From Asanoa siamensis (GTDB taxonomy: Bacteria > Actinomycetota > Actinomycetes > Mycobacteriales > Micromonosporaceae): a DNA stretch of 64,000 bases. The position numbers and the translations under genes were made by a program. Every line of letters begins with the position of its first letter. The first letter of the stretch is position 1. The stretch covers positions 1-64,000 of the forward strand of contig NZ_BONE01000025.1 of the NCBI RefSeq assembly GCF_016862555.1, given 5' to 3'. Shown here in pieces: positions 38,132 through 47,182 of this stretch. The notes beneath the pieces are model-generated. The model saw only the letters and a program-made list of their open reading frames with translations. It had not been told where the DNA came from and ran no database searches.

Positions 38132-38207
38132 CGACCGGATACCTCCGGCGACCCGTCCCACCGCGGGGCGCAACCGCGGCGGGACCCTCGCGGGTCGGCC
38201 CGAGGGG

Positions 38208-39437
38208 TCAGGCGGCTACTTCGACGAGGGCCGGTTCGACCTCGGTCCAGACCGTGCCCTGGTCCGCCGAGCGCGCCACCGCGTCCAGCACGAGCTGGAC
38301 CTGGAGGGCGTCGAGGAACGAGGGCGCCGGGTCGGTGCCGGTGGCGATGGCCTCGATGAAGTCCCGCATCTCGTGGGTGAACGAGTGCTCGTAGCCGATG
38401 ATGTGGCCCGGCGGCCACCAGGCGGCCATGTACGGGTGGTCGGCCTCGGTGATCAGGATCCGGTTGAAGCCCTGCTCGGCGGAGGGCGCCGCCGAGTCGT
38501 AGAACTCCAGCTCGTTGAGGCGCTCGAGGTCGAACACCAGCGTGCCGAGCGAGCCGTTGATCTCGACCCGGAGGCCGTTCTTGCGGCCGATCGCGAAACG
38601 GCTCGCCTCGTACGTGGCGATCGCCCCGCCGTCGAGCCGCGCCAGGAACAGCGCGGCGTCGTCGACGGTGACCTGGCCCGTGGCCGGAGCGTCGCCCCCG
38701 TTGCCGGACGAGGCGGCCAGGCCGCTCGACTCGGTCGGCAACGGGCGCTCCTTGACGAACGTCTCGGTCAACGCGCTGACCCCGGTGATCTTCTGGCCCG
38801 TCACGTACTGGGTCAGGTCGATGATGTGCGCCCCGATGTCACCGAGCGCACCGGAACCCGCCTTGTCCTTCTGGAGCCGCCAGACCAGCGGGAACTGCGG
38901 GTCGACGATCCAGTCCTGCAGATAGACCGCGCGGACGTGACGGATCACGCCGATCCGGCCGGACGCGATGAGCTGACGCATCATCGCGACCGCCGGCACG
39001 CGGCGGTAGTTGAACCCGCACATCGACCGGATGCCGTCGGCCTGCGCCTTGGCCGCCGCGGCGACCATCGCGCGGGCCTCCTCGACCGAGTTCGCCAGCG
39101 GCTTCTCGCACAGCACGTGCTTGCCAGCCGCCAGCGCCGCGATCGCGATCTCGGCGTGGCTGTCGCCGGGCGTGCACACGTCGACGATGTCGATGTCGTC
39201 GCGTTCGACGACCTCGCGCCAGTCGGTCGTGTGCGCGTCCCAGCCGAGCTTCGCGGCCGCACCGGCGACCTTCGACTCGTCCCGGCCGCAGATCAGGGCC
39301 ATCCGGGCGCGCGCCGGCAGGTCGAAGGCGACGTTCACCGTGCGCCACGCGGTGGAGTGCGCGGCGCCCATGAACGCGTAGCCGACCATGCCGACCCGCA
39401 GCTCGCGGTCCTCGGGGGAACGTGAATCAGTGGACAA
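38208..39437 (-). CDS. Gfo/Idh/MocA-family NAD(P)-dependent oxidoreductase
   Basis: 409 aa. Rossmann motif at the start (LRVGMVGYAFMGAAHSTAWR), then DIDIVDVCTPGDSHAEIAIAAL and the dinucleotide-fold signature HVLCEKPLANSVEEA with the conserved EKP; the C-terminal half is the usual substrate-binding sheet (LGDIGAHIIDLTQYV with the HxxD catalytic area). Likely oxidises a sugar, inositol or glycoside. It is the last gene of the ABC sugar-uptake operon, 15 bp after the binding-protein gene, so it probably starts breakdown of the imported sugar. Confidence 0.88.
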   Translation of the reverse strand: MSTDSRSPEDRELRVGMVGYAFMGAAHSTAWRTVNVAFDLPARARMALICGRDESKVAGAAAKLGWDAHTTDWREVVERDDIDIVDVCTPGDSHAEIAIAALAAGKHVLCEKPLANSVEEARAMVAAAAKAQADGIRSMCGFNYRRVPAVAMMRQLIASGRIGVIRHVRAVYLQDWIVDPQFPLVWRLQKDKAGSGALGDIGAHIIDLTQYVTGQKITGVSALTETFVKERPLPTESSGLAASSGNGGDAPATGQVTVDDAALFLARLDGGAIATYEASRFAIGRKNGLRVEINGSLGTLVFDLERLNELEFYDSAAPSAEQGFNRILITEADHPYMAAWWPPGHIIGYEHSFTHEMRDFIEAIATGTDPAPSFLDALQVQLVLDAVARSADQGTVWTEVEPALVEVAA

Positions 39438-39452
39438 GGTGGGTCTCCCTAT

Positions 39453-40517
39453 TTAGCTGAACCCGAGCGGGAGGTAGGTGCTCGCGTTCTCCTTGGTGAT
39501 CGTCTCCGAGGCCAGGATGATCTCCTTCGGCACCTGGAGCTCGACCAGGTCGGACATGCCCTTGCCCTGGGCGATGAGCCGGGCGAGCGAGATGGCCGAG
39601 GAGGCCATCGACGGGCTGTACGTGACGGTGCACTTGAGGACCGAGTTGTCGGCCTGGATCGCCTCGATGGCGGCCTTCGAGCCGGCACCGCCGACCATCA
39701 GGAACTCCTTGCGGTTGGCCTGGTTGGCCGCGGCCAGGACACCGATGCCCTGGTCGTCGTCGTGGTTCCAGAGCGCGTCCATCTTCGGCAGCGCCTGGAG
39801 CAGCTGGCTCATCTCGGCCTGGCCGCTGTCGACGGTGAACTGCGCGGCACGCCGGTTGGCGACCTTCATGCCGTTGGCCGCGAGGGCCGCGTTGAAGCCG
39901 GCGGTGCGCTCCTGGGTCAGCTCCAGGTTGTCGATGCCGGCGATCTCGCCGATGATCGGCGCGCTGACGCCCTTGGCCTTCATCTGCGCGGCGATGTAGT
40001 TGCCCGCCGCGACGCCCATGCCGTAGTTGTCGCCCTTGATCTGCAGGCGGTAGGCGAGCGCGTCGGGGAAGGCGCGGTCGAGGTTGACGACCGGGATGCC
40101 GGCCTTCATGGCCTCGAGGCCGAACGCGTTGAGCTCCTTGCCGTCGTGCGGGAGCAGCACGATGACGTCGGGCTTCTGCGAGATCATCGTCGACAGCGCG
40201 GACCGCTGGGCGGCCGCGTCGGCACCGGCCTCGACCGTGCTGAACGTGACGTCCGAGTACTCCGCGGCCTGCGCCTTGGCGTTGCTCGTGATCGCCGCGA
40301 TCCAGCCGTGGTCGGCGGCGGGCGCCGAGAAGCCGATCGTGACCTTCTTGCCGGGCGCCGAGTTGGCGTTCGGCGACGCGTTGTTGTTGCCCTGCGTCTG
40401 CGCGTTGTTGTTGTCGCCACCGGACTCGTTGCTGGTGCAGGCGGCGAGGAGTGCACCGGCGCCGAGCGCGGCACCGCCGAGCAGGAACCGCCGGCGGACC
40501 GGGTCGTGCTGGGTCAT
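39453..40517 (-). CDS. Sugar ABC transporter substrate-binding lipoprotein (RbsB-like)
   Basis: 354 aa. The signal peptide has twin arginines and a lipobox (RRRFLLGGAALGAGALLAAC), so it is probably exported by Tat and lipid-anchored. An Asn/Gly/Gln linker (SGGDNNNAQTQGNNNAS) follows, then a periplasmic-binding-protein type 1 fold (KVTIGFSAPAADHGWIAAIT, QKPDVIVLLPHDGKEL, IPVVNLDRAFPD, NHDDDQGIGVLAA). It captures a sugar outside the cell for the RbsC/RbsA transporter encoded just upstream. The ligand is not predictable; xylose, ribose or inositol are possible. Confidence 0.9.
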   Translation of the reverse strand: MTQHDPVRRRFLLGGAALGAGALLAACTSNESGGDNNNAQTQGNNNASPNANSAPGKKVTIGFSAPAADHGWIAAITSNAKAQAAEYSDVTFSTVEAGADAAAQRSALSTMISQKPDVIVLLPHDGKELNAFGLEAMKAGIPVVNLDRAFPDALAYRLQIKGDNYGMGVAAGNYIAAQMKAKGVSAPIIGEIAGIDNLELTQERTAGFNAALAANGMKVANRRAAQFTVDSGQAEMSQLLQALPKMDALWNHDDDQGIGVLAAANQANRKEFLMVGGAGSKAAIEAIQADNSVLKCTVTYSPSMASSAISLARLIAQGKGMSDLVELQVPKEIILASETITKENASTYLPLGFS

Positions 40518-40614
40518 TGACGACCTCCTGGATTCTCAACTTGCGGGGGTAACAGGATGTGCATTTCCTGGCGACCATCCAGATCGGACGGCCACCGTGG
40601 ACGATCTGCGTCTG

Positions 40615-41700
40615 TCAACTTGGTGCGGTGACCCGGTTCCGTTTGAAGAACAGGGACACCGAGTTGAAGCGGAACTGCTGGATGAGCACGGCCGCGACGA
40701 TGATGCCGCCCTTGACCATGTTCTGGACCTCGCTCGACAGGGCGTTGAGCGTGAACAGGTTGGTGATGGTGGAGAAGATGACGACGCCGAGCAGCGAGCC
40801 GACGATGGTGCCCCGGCCGCCGCTGAGCAGCGTGCCACCGATGATCACCGCGGCGATGGCGTCGAGCTCGTAGTTGGTGGCCATGGCCGCCTGGGCCGAG
40901 GTGCCGATCGAGGTGAGCATGATGGCGCCGATGCCGCAGCAGAGCCCCGCCAGGGCGTACAGCATCATGGTGTGCAGTCGGACGTTGATGCCGGCGAGCC
41001 GGGCGGCCTCGACGTTGCCGCCGATCGCCACCGTCCGGCGGCCGAACGTGGTGCGGTTGAGCAGGACCCAACCGAGGAGCACCACGATGCCGAGGATCCA
41101 GACCAGGAGCGGCACACCGAGGAAGCTCTCCGCCGCGATGGCGTTGATCGTCCGGTTGTCGGTCTGCTGGGTCTGCTTGTTGGAGATCCAGGCGGCCAGG
41201 CCGCGGGCGGCGACCAGCATCGCCAGCGTGGCGATGAACGGCACCAGGCGTCCGTACGAGATCAGGAAGCCGTTGATCAGTCCGACGCCGACGCCCACCG
41301 TGAGCGCCGTCAGGATCATGAAGAAGGTGCCCATCTCCTGTGTCGCCACCGTGGTGGACCAGACACCCGCCAGGGCGATGATGGCGCCGACCGAGAGGTC
41401 GATGCCGCCGCCGATGATCACGAAGGTCATGCCGACCGCGATCACACCGACGGTGGAGCCGAGCTTGAGGATCGCCCAGACGTTGCTGATCCACCAGCCT
41501 TCCTGCCCGTACAGGTCAGGTTTGGTGATGATGCCGATCAGGATCAGGCCGGCCAGCACGGCGATCAGCGCCAGGTTGCGCCGGGTCGACTCGCCGGCGT
41601 CGCTCTTCCACCAGCCGTTGCCGCGCGGCCCCTCGGGCTCCGGGCCGCCGCCCAGCGCCTCCTTGACCGCCGGGGCCGTCTGTGCCGGGAGCCCGGTCAT
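40615..41700 (-). CDS. Sugar ABC transporter permease (RbsC-like)
   Basis: 361 aa with about ten membrane helices and the RbsC/BPD-transp-2 signatures (GGGIDLSVGAIIALAGVWST, GLINGFLISYGRLVPFIATLAMLVAARGLA, IGGNVEAARLAGINV, IGGTLLSGGRGTIVGSLLG). I chose the ATG at 41700 because an AGGAG site lies 7 bp before it; an earlier start at 41748 would overlap the ATPase gene. An ~80-bp gap to the binding-protein gene holds only a ribosome site and spacer. Confidence 0.9.
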   Translation of the reverse strand: MTGLPAQTAPAVKEALGGGPEPEGPRGNGWWKSDAGESTRRNLALIAVLAGLILIGIITKPDLYGQEGWWISNVWAILKLGSTVGVIAVGMTFVIIGGGIDLSVGAIIALAGVWSTTVATQEMGTFFMILTALTVGVGVGLINGFLISYGRLVPFIATLAMLVAARGLAAWISNKQTQQTDNRTINAIAAESFLGVPLLVWILGIVVLLGWVLLNRTTFGRRTVAIGGNVEAARLAGINVRLHTMMLYALAGLCCGIGAIMLTSIGTSAQAAMATNYELDAIAAVIIGGTLLSGGRGTIVGSLLGVVIFSTITNLFTLNALSSEVQNMVKGGIIVAAVLIQQFRFNSVSLFFKRNRVTAPS

Positions 41701-41734
41701 GTCTGGTCTCCTGTCGCTCCGCTGATCATGTCGG

Positions 41735-44038
41735 TCATGCGGGCGCACCTTCCATCAAGGACCCCGCCATGACGAGGTCGAGCACCGTGTCTTCGTCGAG
41801 TTCCCCGGCACGCGCCTGGCGGACGACCCGGCCTTCGCGCATCACCACCACCCGGTCGCTGAGACCGAGGACCTCCGGAACTTCGCTGGAAACCAGCAGC
41901 ACCCCGACGCCTTGCGCCGCGAGCGCGTGAATCACCTGGTAGAGCTCCGCCCGGGCGCCGACGTCGACGCCGCGGGTGGGTTCGTCAAGCAGCAGCAGCT
42001 GGGTGTCGCCGAGCAGCCAGCGCCCGACCACCACCTTCTGCTGGTTGCCGCCGGAGAGCGTGCCCACCGGCCGGCGCACGTCCCGCGGGCGCAGCTCGAG
42101 CCGGTCGGCCACCTTGCCGGCCTCGACCCGCTCCTTGCCCGCGTCGGTGAAGCCGAACTTCGCGATCCGGCTGAACGTCGAGAGCGTCATGTTGCGGTAG
42201 ATCGGCTCGCCGAGCAGCAGCGCCTGGGTCTTGCGCTCCTCGGGGGCCATGCCCATGCCGGCGCGTACGGCGGCGCCGACCGCACCCGGCCGCAACGCCT
42301 TGCCGTTGACGTAGATCTTGCCGCTCTGCGCCTGGCGCGCGCCGAAGATCGTCTCCAGCAGCTCGGACCGGCCGGAGCCGACGAGGCCGGCGATGCCGAC
42401 GATCTCGCCCTTGCCGACGGTCAACGAGACGTCGGTGAACTCGCCCGGGCGGCCGAGCCCTTCGACCCGCAACAGCTCGTCGGCCACCGGCGGCTTGTCT
42501 GCGCGGTCCGGGAAGACGTACTCGATGGTCCGGCCGGTCATCCGGCTGACCAGCTCGCGGGTCGGCGTCGTGCGGGCCGCGAGGTTGGCCGCGGTGGTCC
42601 GGCCGTCCTTGAGGACCGTGACCCGGTCGCCGATCTCGCGGATCTCCTCGAGCCGATGCGAGATGTAGATGACCGCGATGCCCTGCGCCGTCAACTCCCG
42701 GATGATCCGGAAGAGGTTCTCGACCTCGTCGTGCGCGAGCACGGCACTCGGCTCGTCCATGATGATCAGCTTGGCGTCGTGCGACAGCGCGCGGGCCATG
42801 CTGACCACCTGCTTGCCCGCGGCGGGCAGGGTCCGCACCATCCGGTTGGGCGCGATCTCGCCGTGTCCGAGCCGGGCGAGGATGTCGCGGGTGCGCTTGT
42901 TGATGGTGCCGCGGCGCACGAACCCGGCGACCCGCGGCTCGTGGCCGAGGAACGCGTTCTCGCCGATCGACAGGTCGTCGACGAGGTCGAGCTCCTGGTA
43001 GATGGTGGCGATGCCGGCCTTGTTGGCGGCTTGCGGGTTGGCGAACCGGACGGCCTCGCCGAGCCACTCGACGGTGCCGGAATCGGGCTGGTGGGCGCCG
43101 GAGAGCACCTTGATCAGCGTCGACTTCCCGGCGCCGTTCTGGCCGAGGAGGCAGTGCACCTCACCGGCGCGCACCTCCAGCTGGACGCCGTCGAGCGCGC
43201 GTACGCCGGGGAAGGTCTTGACGACGTCCGTCAGCCGCAGGACGACGGGGCGCTCGGCCCCGTCACCGGCGGCCGCGTCGGCATCGGGCCCGACGGGGCC
43301 GGCGGCCGCCGTCCGGTCGTCGTCGACCGCGCCGGCGTCGCCGTCGTCGTCCGTGCCCACGTCACCGTCGGCGGCGTCCACCACCTCGTCGGGAGCGGCG
43401 TGCCGCGCCTCGGGCACCCGAGCGGCACTCCCCTCGCCCACGCCGTCGGCCTTCGCCGGGACCGCGTCGCTGTCGCCCGCCGTCGCGGCGGCAACCCCGG
43501 ATGTGGGCGCGCCGTCGGCCTTGGCAGCGTCCGCGTCGGTTTCCGGGGTGTGGGCAGCCGGCGCGGTGCCGTCCGCCCTCGCGGCGGCAACCTCGGACTC
43601 GCCGGCAGCGGTTGCGGAACCCGCGCCGTCAGCCTTCCCGGCCGCCGCGCCGGTCTCCGCGGTGCGGGCAGCCGACCCGGTGCCGTCCGCCTTCGCGGCG
43701 GCAACCTCCGACTCGCCCGCGGAGCTTGCGGAACCCGCGCCGTCGGCCCTCGCGGCCGCCGCGCCGGTCTCCGCGGTGCGGGCAGCCGACCCGGTGCCGT
43801 CCGCCTTCGCGGTGGCAACAACCTTCGATGCGGAAGCGGAGCCGTCGGCGTCGACGGCCGCCGCACCCGCTTCCGGGGTGACGGCCGCCGAAGCGGTGCC
43901 GTCGGCGTCCGTTTGCAAAGCGGGGGTTACAGAAGCGGCGCCGGCGGGATCGGGGGTGGCGGCGCCGTTGGGGGTTGGTTTCTCGTTGGCGGCAGCGCCG
44001 GGTGGCGTGCCGGTTTCAGGGGCGGTGCGCTCGGTCAT
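41735..44038 (-). CDS. Sugar ABC transporter ATP-binding protein (RbsA-like) with a ~260-residue repeat-rich N-terminal extension
   Basis: 767 aa, about 260 longer than normal RbsA proteins. Residues ~264-767 hold two ABC domains: first Walker A GQNGAGKST (299-307), signature region and Walker B LIIMDEPS; second half GLVGSGRSE and LSGGNQQKVVVGRWLL with LLLDEPTRGVD. Residues 1-263 are an Ala/Gly/Asp/Glu-rich low-complexity region with 38-residue repeats starting at K78, K116 and, in degenerate form, R154. The long start is supported: the ATG at 44038 overlaps the ROK gene stop (ATGA) and has GGAGG 5 bp upstream, and no stop interrupts the frame. The extension has no predicted fold; a disordered acidic tail is likely. 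The ABC part should energise uptake through the RbsC permease. Confidence 0.87.
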   Translation of the reverse strand: MTERTAPETGTPPGAAANEKPTPNGAATPDPAGAASVTPALQTDADGTASAAVTPEAGAAAVDADGSASASKVVATAKADGTGSAARTAETGAAAARADGAGSASSAGESEVAAAKADGTGSAARTAETGAAAGKADGAGSATAAGESEVAAARADGTAPAAHTPETDADAAKADGAPTSGVAAATAGDSDAVPAKADGVGEGSAARVPEARHAAPDEVVDAADGDVGTDDDGDAGAVDDDRTAAAGPVGPDADAAAGDGAERPVVLRLTDVVKTFPGVRALDGVQLEVRAGEVHCLLGQNGAGKSTLIKVLSGAHQPDSGTVEWLGEAVRFANPQAANKAGIATIYQELDLVDDLSIGENAFLGHEPRVAGFVRRGTINKRTRDILARLGHGEIAPNRMVRTLPAAGKQVVSMARALSHDAKLIIMDEPSAVLAHDEVENLFRIIRELTAQGIAVIYISHRLEEIREIGDRVTVLKDGRTTAANLAARTTPTRELVSRMTGRTIEYVFPDRADKPPVADELLRVEGLGRPGEFTDVSLTVGKGEIVGIAGLVGSGRSELLETIFGARQAQSGKIYVNGKALRPGAVGAAVRAGMGMAPEERKTQALLLGEPIYRNMTLSTFSRIAKFGFTDAGKERVEAGKVADRLELRPRDVRRPVGTLSGGNQQKVVVGRWLLGDTQLLLLDEPTRGVDVGARAELYQVIHALAAQGVGVLLVSSEVPEVLGLSDRVVVMREGRVVRQARAGELDEDTVLDLVMAGSLMEGAPA
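43580..43807 (-). repeat. Two near-identical 114-bp direct repeats inside the RbsA-like gene
   Basis: Codons 78-115 and 116-153 encode almost the same 38 residues (opening KADGTGSAARTAETGAAA). A third, diverged unit follows at codons 154-195. In-frame repeat length keeps the ORF open, and copy-number change would simply lengthen or shorten the extension. Confidence 0.85.
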
Positions 44039-45222
44039 GACGCCTCCATGAAGGCCATGTCACTGGCCAGCACCGCCGCGCCGGTCACGCCCGCGCGGCT
44101 GCCGAGTTCGGAGAGGACCACGGGCAGGTTGCCGGTGGCGAGCGGGAGGGAGCGCCGGTAGACGACGCTGCGGATCTCGGCCAGCAGGATGTGGCCGAGC
44201 TGGGCCAGGCCGCCGCCGATCACGATCATCGACGGGTTGGCGAAGCTGACCAGGCCGGCCAGCACGCCGCCGACGCGGCGGCCGCCGTCGCGGATCAGGC
44301 GGATGCAGACCACGTCGCCCTCGATCGCGCCCTCGGCGACGTCGACGGCGGTGACCAGGCCGTTGGCGGCGAGGCGCTCGGCCAGGGCGGGCGAACCGCC
44401 GGCGCGGGCCGCGGCGGTCGCGTCCTTGGCGATCGCGGCGCCGCTGAACAGCGCCTCCAGGCAGCCCACGTTGCCGCACGAGCACATCGGGCCGTGCGAG
44501 TCGACCTGGATGTGGCCGATGTCGCCGGCGCACCCGTCGGTGCCCCGGTAGACCTCGCCACCCAGGTAGATGCCGCAGCCGACGCCGGTGCCGATCTTCA
44601 CGAACAGGAAGTCGTCGACCGAGTGGGCGACACCGCCGTGCCGCTCGCCGATGGCCATGATGTTGACGTCGTTGTCGACCACCGCCGGGCAGCCGTGCTC
44701 GCGGGTGAGCAGCTCGCGGACCGGGAAACGGTCCCAGCCCGGCATGATCGGCGGGGAGACGGGGACGCCGTCGCGGAAGCTGACCGGCCCCGGGACACCG
44801 ATGCCGACGGCGTCGAGCCGCTCGTAGGCACCGTCCACCTTGGCCTTGTGCAGCAGCTCGTTGACCCGCAGCAGGGTGCCCTTCGGGCCGCTGCGGATGT
44901 CGGCCGGCTCGGCGTAGGCCTTGACCGGCTCGAGGCGCCCGTTGACGATCTCGACGTCGATCGAGCTGGCGCCGAGGTCGACGGCGGCGAAGCGCAGGTC
45001 GGGGCTCAGCTCGACCAATGTGGACCGACGACCGCCGCGGGAGGCGGCCAGGCCGGCCTCGGCGACGTAACCCAGGGAGACCAGCCGCTCGAGCTCGGCG
45101 AGCAGCCGCGGCCGCGGCATCTCCAGCCGGTCGGCGAGCTCGGCGCGGGAGACCGCACCGTTGTCGCGCAGCAGCCGCAATAGCCGCAGGTGCAGTGGCT
45201 CAACAGCCCGCACGGCACCCAT
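44035..45222 (-). CDS. ROK-family transcriptional regulator
   Basis: 395 aa. N-terminal winged helix (HLRLLRLLRDNGAVSRAELADRLEMPRPRLLAELERLVSLGYV), then a ROK sugar-kinase-like domain: VDLGASSIDV, GIGVPGPV, VVDNDVNIMAIGE, IGTGVGCGIYLGG and the zinc motif with GHIQVDSHGPMCSCGNVGCLE (His plus CxCxxxxC). It probably represses the adjacent transporter operon and responds to its sugar. I chose the ATG at 45222 because it is close to the winged helix; upstream in-frame residues are unlike the family. It is coupled to the rbsA gene by a 4-bp overlap. Confidence 0.88.
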   Translation of the reverse strand: MGAVRAVEPLHLRLLRLLRDNGAVSRAELADRLEMPRPRLLAELERLVSLGYVAEAGLAASRGGRRSTLVELSPDLRFAAVDLGASSIDVEIVNGRLEPVKAYAEPADIRSGPKGTLLRVNELLHKAKVDGAYERLDAVGIGVPGPVSFRDGVPVSPPIMPGWDRFPVRELLTREHGCPAVVDNDVNIMAIGERHGGVAHSVDDFLFVKIGTGVGCGIYLGGEVYRGTDGCAGDIGHIQVDSHGPMCSCGNVGCLEALFSGAAIAKDATAAARAGGSPALAERLAANGLVTAVDVAEGAIEGDVVCIRLIRDGGRRVGGVLAGLVSFANPSMIVIGGGLAQLGHILLAEIRSVVYRRSLPLATGNLPVVLSELGSRAGVTGAAVLASDMAFMEAS

Positions 45223-45324
45223 CCTTTGGTCGACCCGTTCACACCGGCGCAACGTCCGGGTGTTGTGCACGACACAGTATGAGCTTCCGCTGTAGGTGTA
45301 AAGAGCTTCGGATCTCTTGGCGAT

Positions 45325-45350
45325 AACTTTTGCTGGAAGGAACAAAAGCT
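45325..45350. promoter_or_regulatory. Possible ROK operator (AT-rich inverted repeat)
   Basis: AACTTTTG at 45325-45332 and CAAAAGCT at 45343-45350 form an inverted repeat (7 of 8 pairs) about 100 bp upstream of the ROK start, in an unusually AT-rich patch. ROK regulators typically bind such AT-rich inverted repeats, so autoregulation is plausible. Confidence 0.4.
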
Positions 45351-45435
45351 GTTGGCACGGCTAGTGAATCTTCGCGGCAGTGCTGCGGAGATGCCGGTTT
45401 CGTCCGGTCAAAACGCCCTGACGTGCGGTGACGCG

Positions 45436-46248
45436 CTACTTACATAGGAGGGTCGTCATGCGCCGGCCGGCGACCACCAGCCCGATGGCGGTGACGAGCA
45501 GAAGATAACCGACGTCGATCAATCCGCCTAGGACTTCGTCGGCGCCGGTCGATATGCCCCGGATCAGGTCGACCGCGCGGTAGAGCGGCGTCACCTCGAC
45601 CAGCCAGCGCAGCGCCGGGTGGTAGCTCTCCGCGGGCACGAACGTGCCGGAGAACAGGAACAGGGCGAACTGGATGGAACCCATCAGATCGAAGTCCTGC
45701 CAGCTGCGCATGAACGTGCTCAGCGCCATGCCGAGCGCGCCGAACGCGAAGCCGACGAGGACCGCCGCGGGGAAGGCCAGCAGCGCGCGACCCACGGAGA
45801 TCAGGTCGAGGGCGGCCATCACGATCAGGAACGCCGCGGAGTAGAGCGAGCCGCGCACCATCGCCCAGCCGAGCTCGCCGAGCGCGATCTCGAAGGGCCG
45901 CACGGGGGTGGCCAGCATCCCCTCGTACAGCCGCATGTATTTCATCTTCCCGAAGAAGTTGAAGGTGGTCTCGGCGAGCGCGCCGCTCATCGCCGCCGAG
46001 GCCAGCATCGCCGGCGCGACGAACGCCGCGTAGCCGACGACCGTGCCGTCGGGCAGCGTCAGGTCGCCGACCAGGCCGCCCACGCCGACGCCGATGGAGA
46101 GCAGGTAGACCACCGGCTCGACGAAACCGGAGATCATCACCAGCCAGTACGCGGAGCGCAGCGCGGCGGCGTTGCGTGCGGCTACGGAGGCCGAGCGGCG
46201 GACGGGGCCCTCGAACGCGACGAGCCGGGGCAGCAGCAGCGCGACCAT
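45436..46248 (-). CDS. ABC-2 type transporter permease
   Basis: 270 aa, six hydrophobic segments with the ABC-2 membrane signature near the C-terminus (FLFSGTFVPAESYHPALRWLVEVTPLYRAVDLIRGI). It starts in a TGATG overlap with the preceding permease gene. The pair presumably forms a heterodimeric membrane channel for the DrrA-like ATPase upstream, exporting a lipid or drug-like molecule. Confidence 0.85.
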   Translation of the reverse strand: MVALLLPRLVAFEGPVRRSASVAARNAAALRSAYWLVMISGFVEPVVYLLSIGVGVGGLVGDLTLPDGTVVGYAAFVAPAMLASAAMSGALAETTFNFFGKMKYMRLYEGMLATPVRPFEIALGELGWAMVRGSLYSAAFLIVMAALDLISVGRALLAFPAAVLVGFAFGALGMALSTFMRSWQDFDLMGSIQFALFLFSGTFVPAESYHPALRWLVEVTPLYRAVDLIRGISTGADEVLGGLIDVGYLLLVTAIGLVVAGRRMTTLLCK

Positions 46249-47120
46249 CAGAACACCAACCGCTTCCGGAACCGGGCGTGCGCCAGCCACCAACCACCGA
46301 CCGCCCACAACGCCAGGTAGGCAAGATGGCCAAGGGCCGACCACTGCGGCGCGACACCGAGCGTGGCGGCCCGGCACAGGTCGACGCCGTGCCAGAGCGG
46401 CGTCGCGTAGGCGACCCAGCGCAGCCCGACCGGCATCGCCTCGACCGGGAAGAAGACGCCCGCGAACAGCGACATCGGCAGCACCGCGAAGCGGAACAGC
46501 AGCGCGAGGTAGCTGTCGGAGGTGATGCTCGCGCTGTAGGCGAAGGTCGGCGCCGCCACCGCGCAGCCGAGCAGCACGACCAGGGGCAGTGTGGCCAGCG
46601 CCCACACGGAGTGGACCGCCCCGAACAACGTGGCCACCAGCAGGAAGGCGGCGGCCGAGAGCAGTGCCCGGAACACCACGAACGCCAGGTGGCCGCCGAG
46701 CACGTCGGCGACCCGCAGCGGTGCCGCGGCCTGGCCGAAATAGATCTTGTGCCACTCGAAGTTGCCGAGCACCGGCCAGGTGGCCTCGCCGACGCCGACC
46801 TGCAACGCCGCCGATGCGATCAGGCCGGGGACGACCCAGTCGAGATAGGACACTCCGCCGACGCCGCCTTCGACGTAGGCGCCCACCCCGACCCCGAAGC
46901 CCAGCATCGTCAGCAGTGGCAACAGGAACGACCCGAACACCGACCCGCGCCAGGTGCGCCGATAGCCCACCAGGTGGTATTCGAAAACGGCCACGGTGGC
47001 GGTCACCCCCACACCCCCGTTCGGGGTCGTGCGCGGCACCCCTGATGCCGGATCGTCCGGCCGCGGTGCGAGGTCGACCGGCGACAGCGCGGCGCGGGCG
47101 GTCGCGGGCGCGCCGGCCAC
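46248..47120 (-). CDS. ABC-2 type transporter permease
   Basis: 290 aa from the GTG at 47120; a GTG at 47006 (MTATVAVFEYHLVGYRRTW) would remove a hydrophilic 38-residue tail and is equally likely. Six membrane segments and the ABC-2 motif (FAGVFFPVEAMPVGLRWVAYATPLWHGVDLCRA) match the next gene, so the two permeases are paralogous partners. It lies apart from its ATPase gene by an opposite-strand small gene. Confidence 0.83.
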   Translation of the reverse strand: MAGAPATARAALSPVDLAPRPDDPASGVPRTTPNGGVGVTATVAVFEYHLVGYRRTWRGSVFGSFLLPLLTMLGFGVGVGAYVEGGVGGVSYLDWVVPGLIASAALQVGVGEATWPVLGNFEWHKIYFGQAAAPLRVADVLGGHLAFVVFRALLSAAAFLLVATLFGAVHSVWALATLPLVVLLGCAVAAPTFAYSASITSDSYLALLFRFAVLPMSLFAGVFFPVEAMPVGLRWVAYATPLWHGVDLCRAATLGVAPQWSALGHLAYLALWAVGGWWLAHARFRKRLVF

Positions 47121-47182
47121 CGCGAACCCGGCGCCGCCGTCACCGGGTGTGCGGACGCGGCTCGTGGGGTAGATCCCGCCGC

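Larger units (their letters stand above)
37592..38207. other. 616-bp intergenic region between two minus-strand operons
   Basis: I see no convincing gene here. It contains a 13-bp tandem repeat (38037-38084), a strong terminator hairpin (38094-38131) and a smaller GC hairpin near 37806-37825. The promoter for the inositol-phosphate synthase operon must lie in the left half (37592-38030), but no boxes stand out. Confidence 0.6.

Noticed and set aside
37621-38394. Overlapping open frames in the intergenic region before ino1
   Set aside because: Arg/Pro/Ser-rich random-looking products, no ribosome sites, and they run through the tandem repeat and hairpin.
40518-40614. Gap between RbsC and RbsB genes as a riboswitch
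   Set aside because: Under 100 bp, no recognisable conserved core, and a simple ribosome site explains it.
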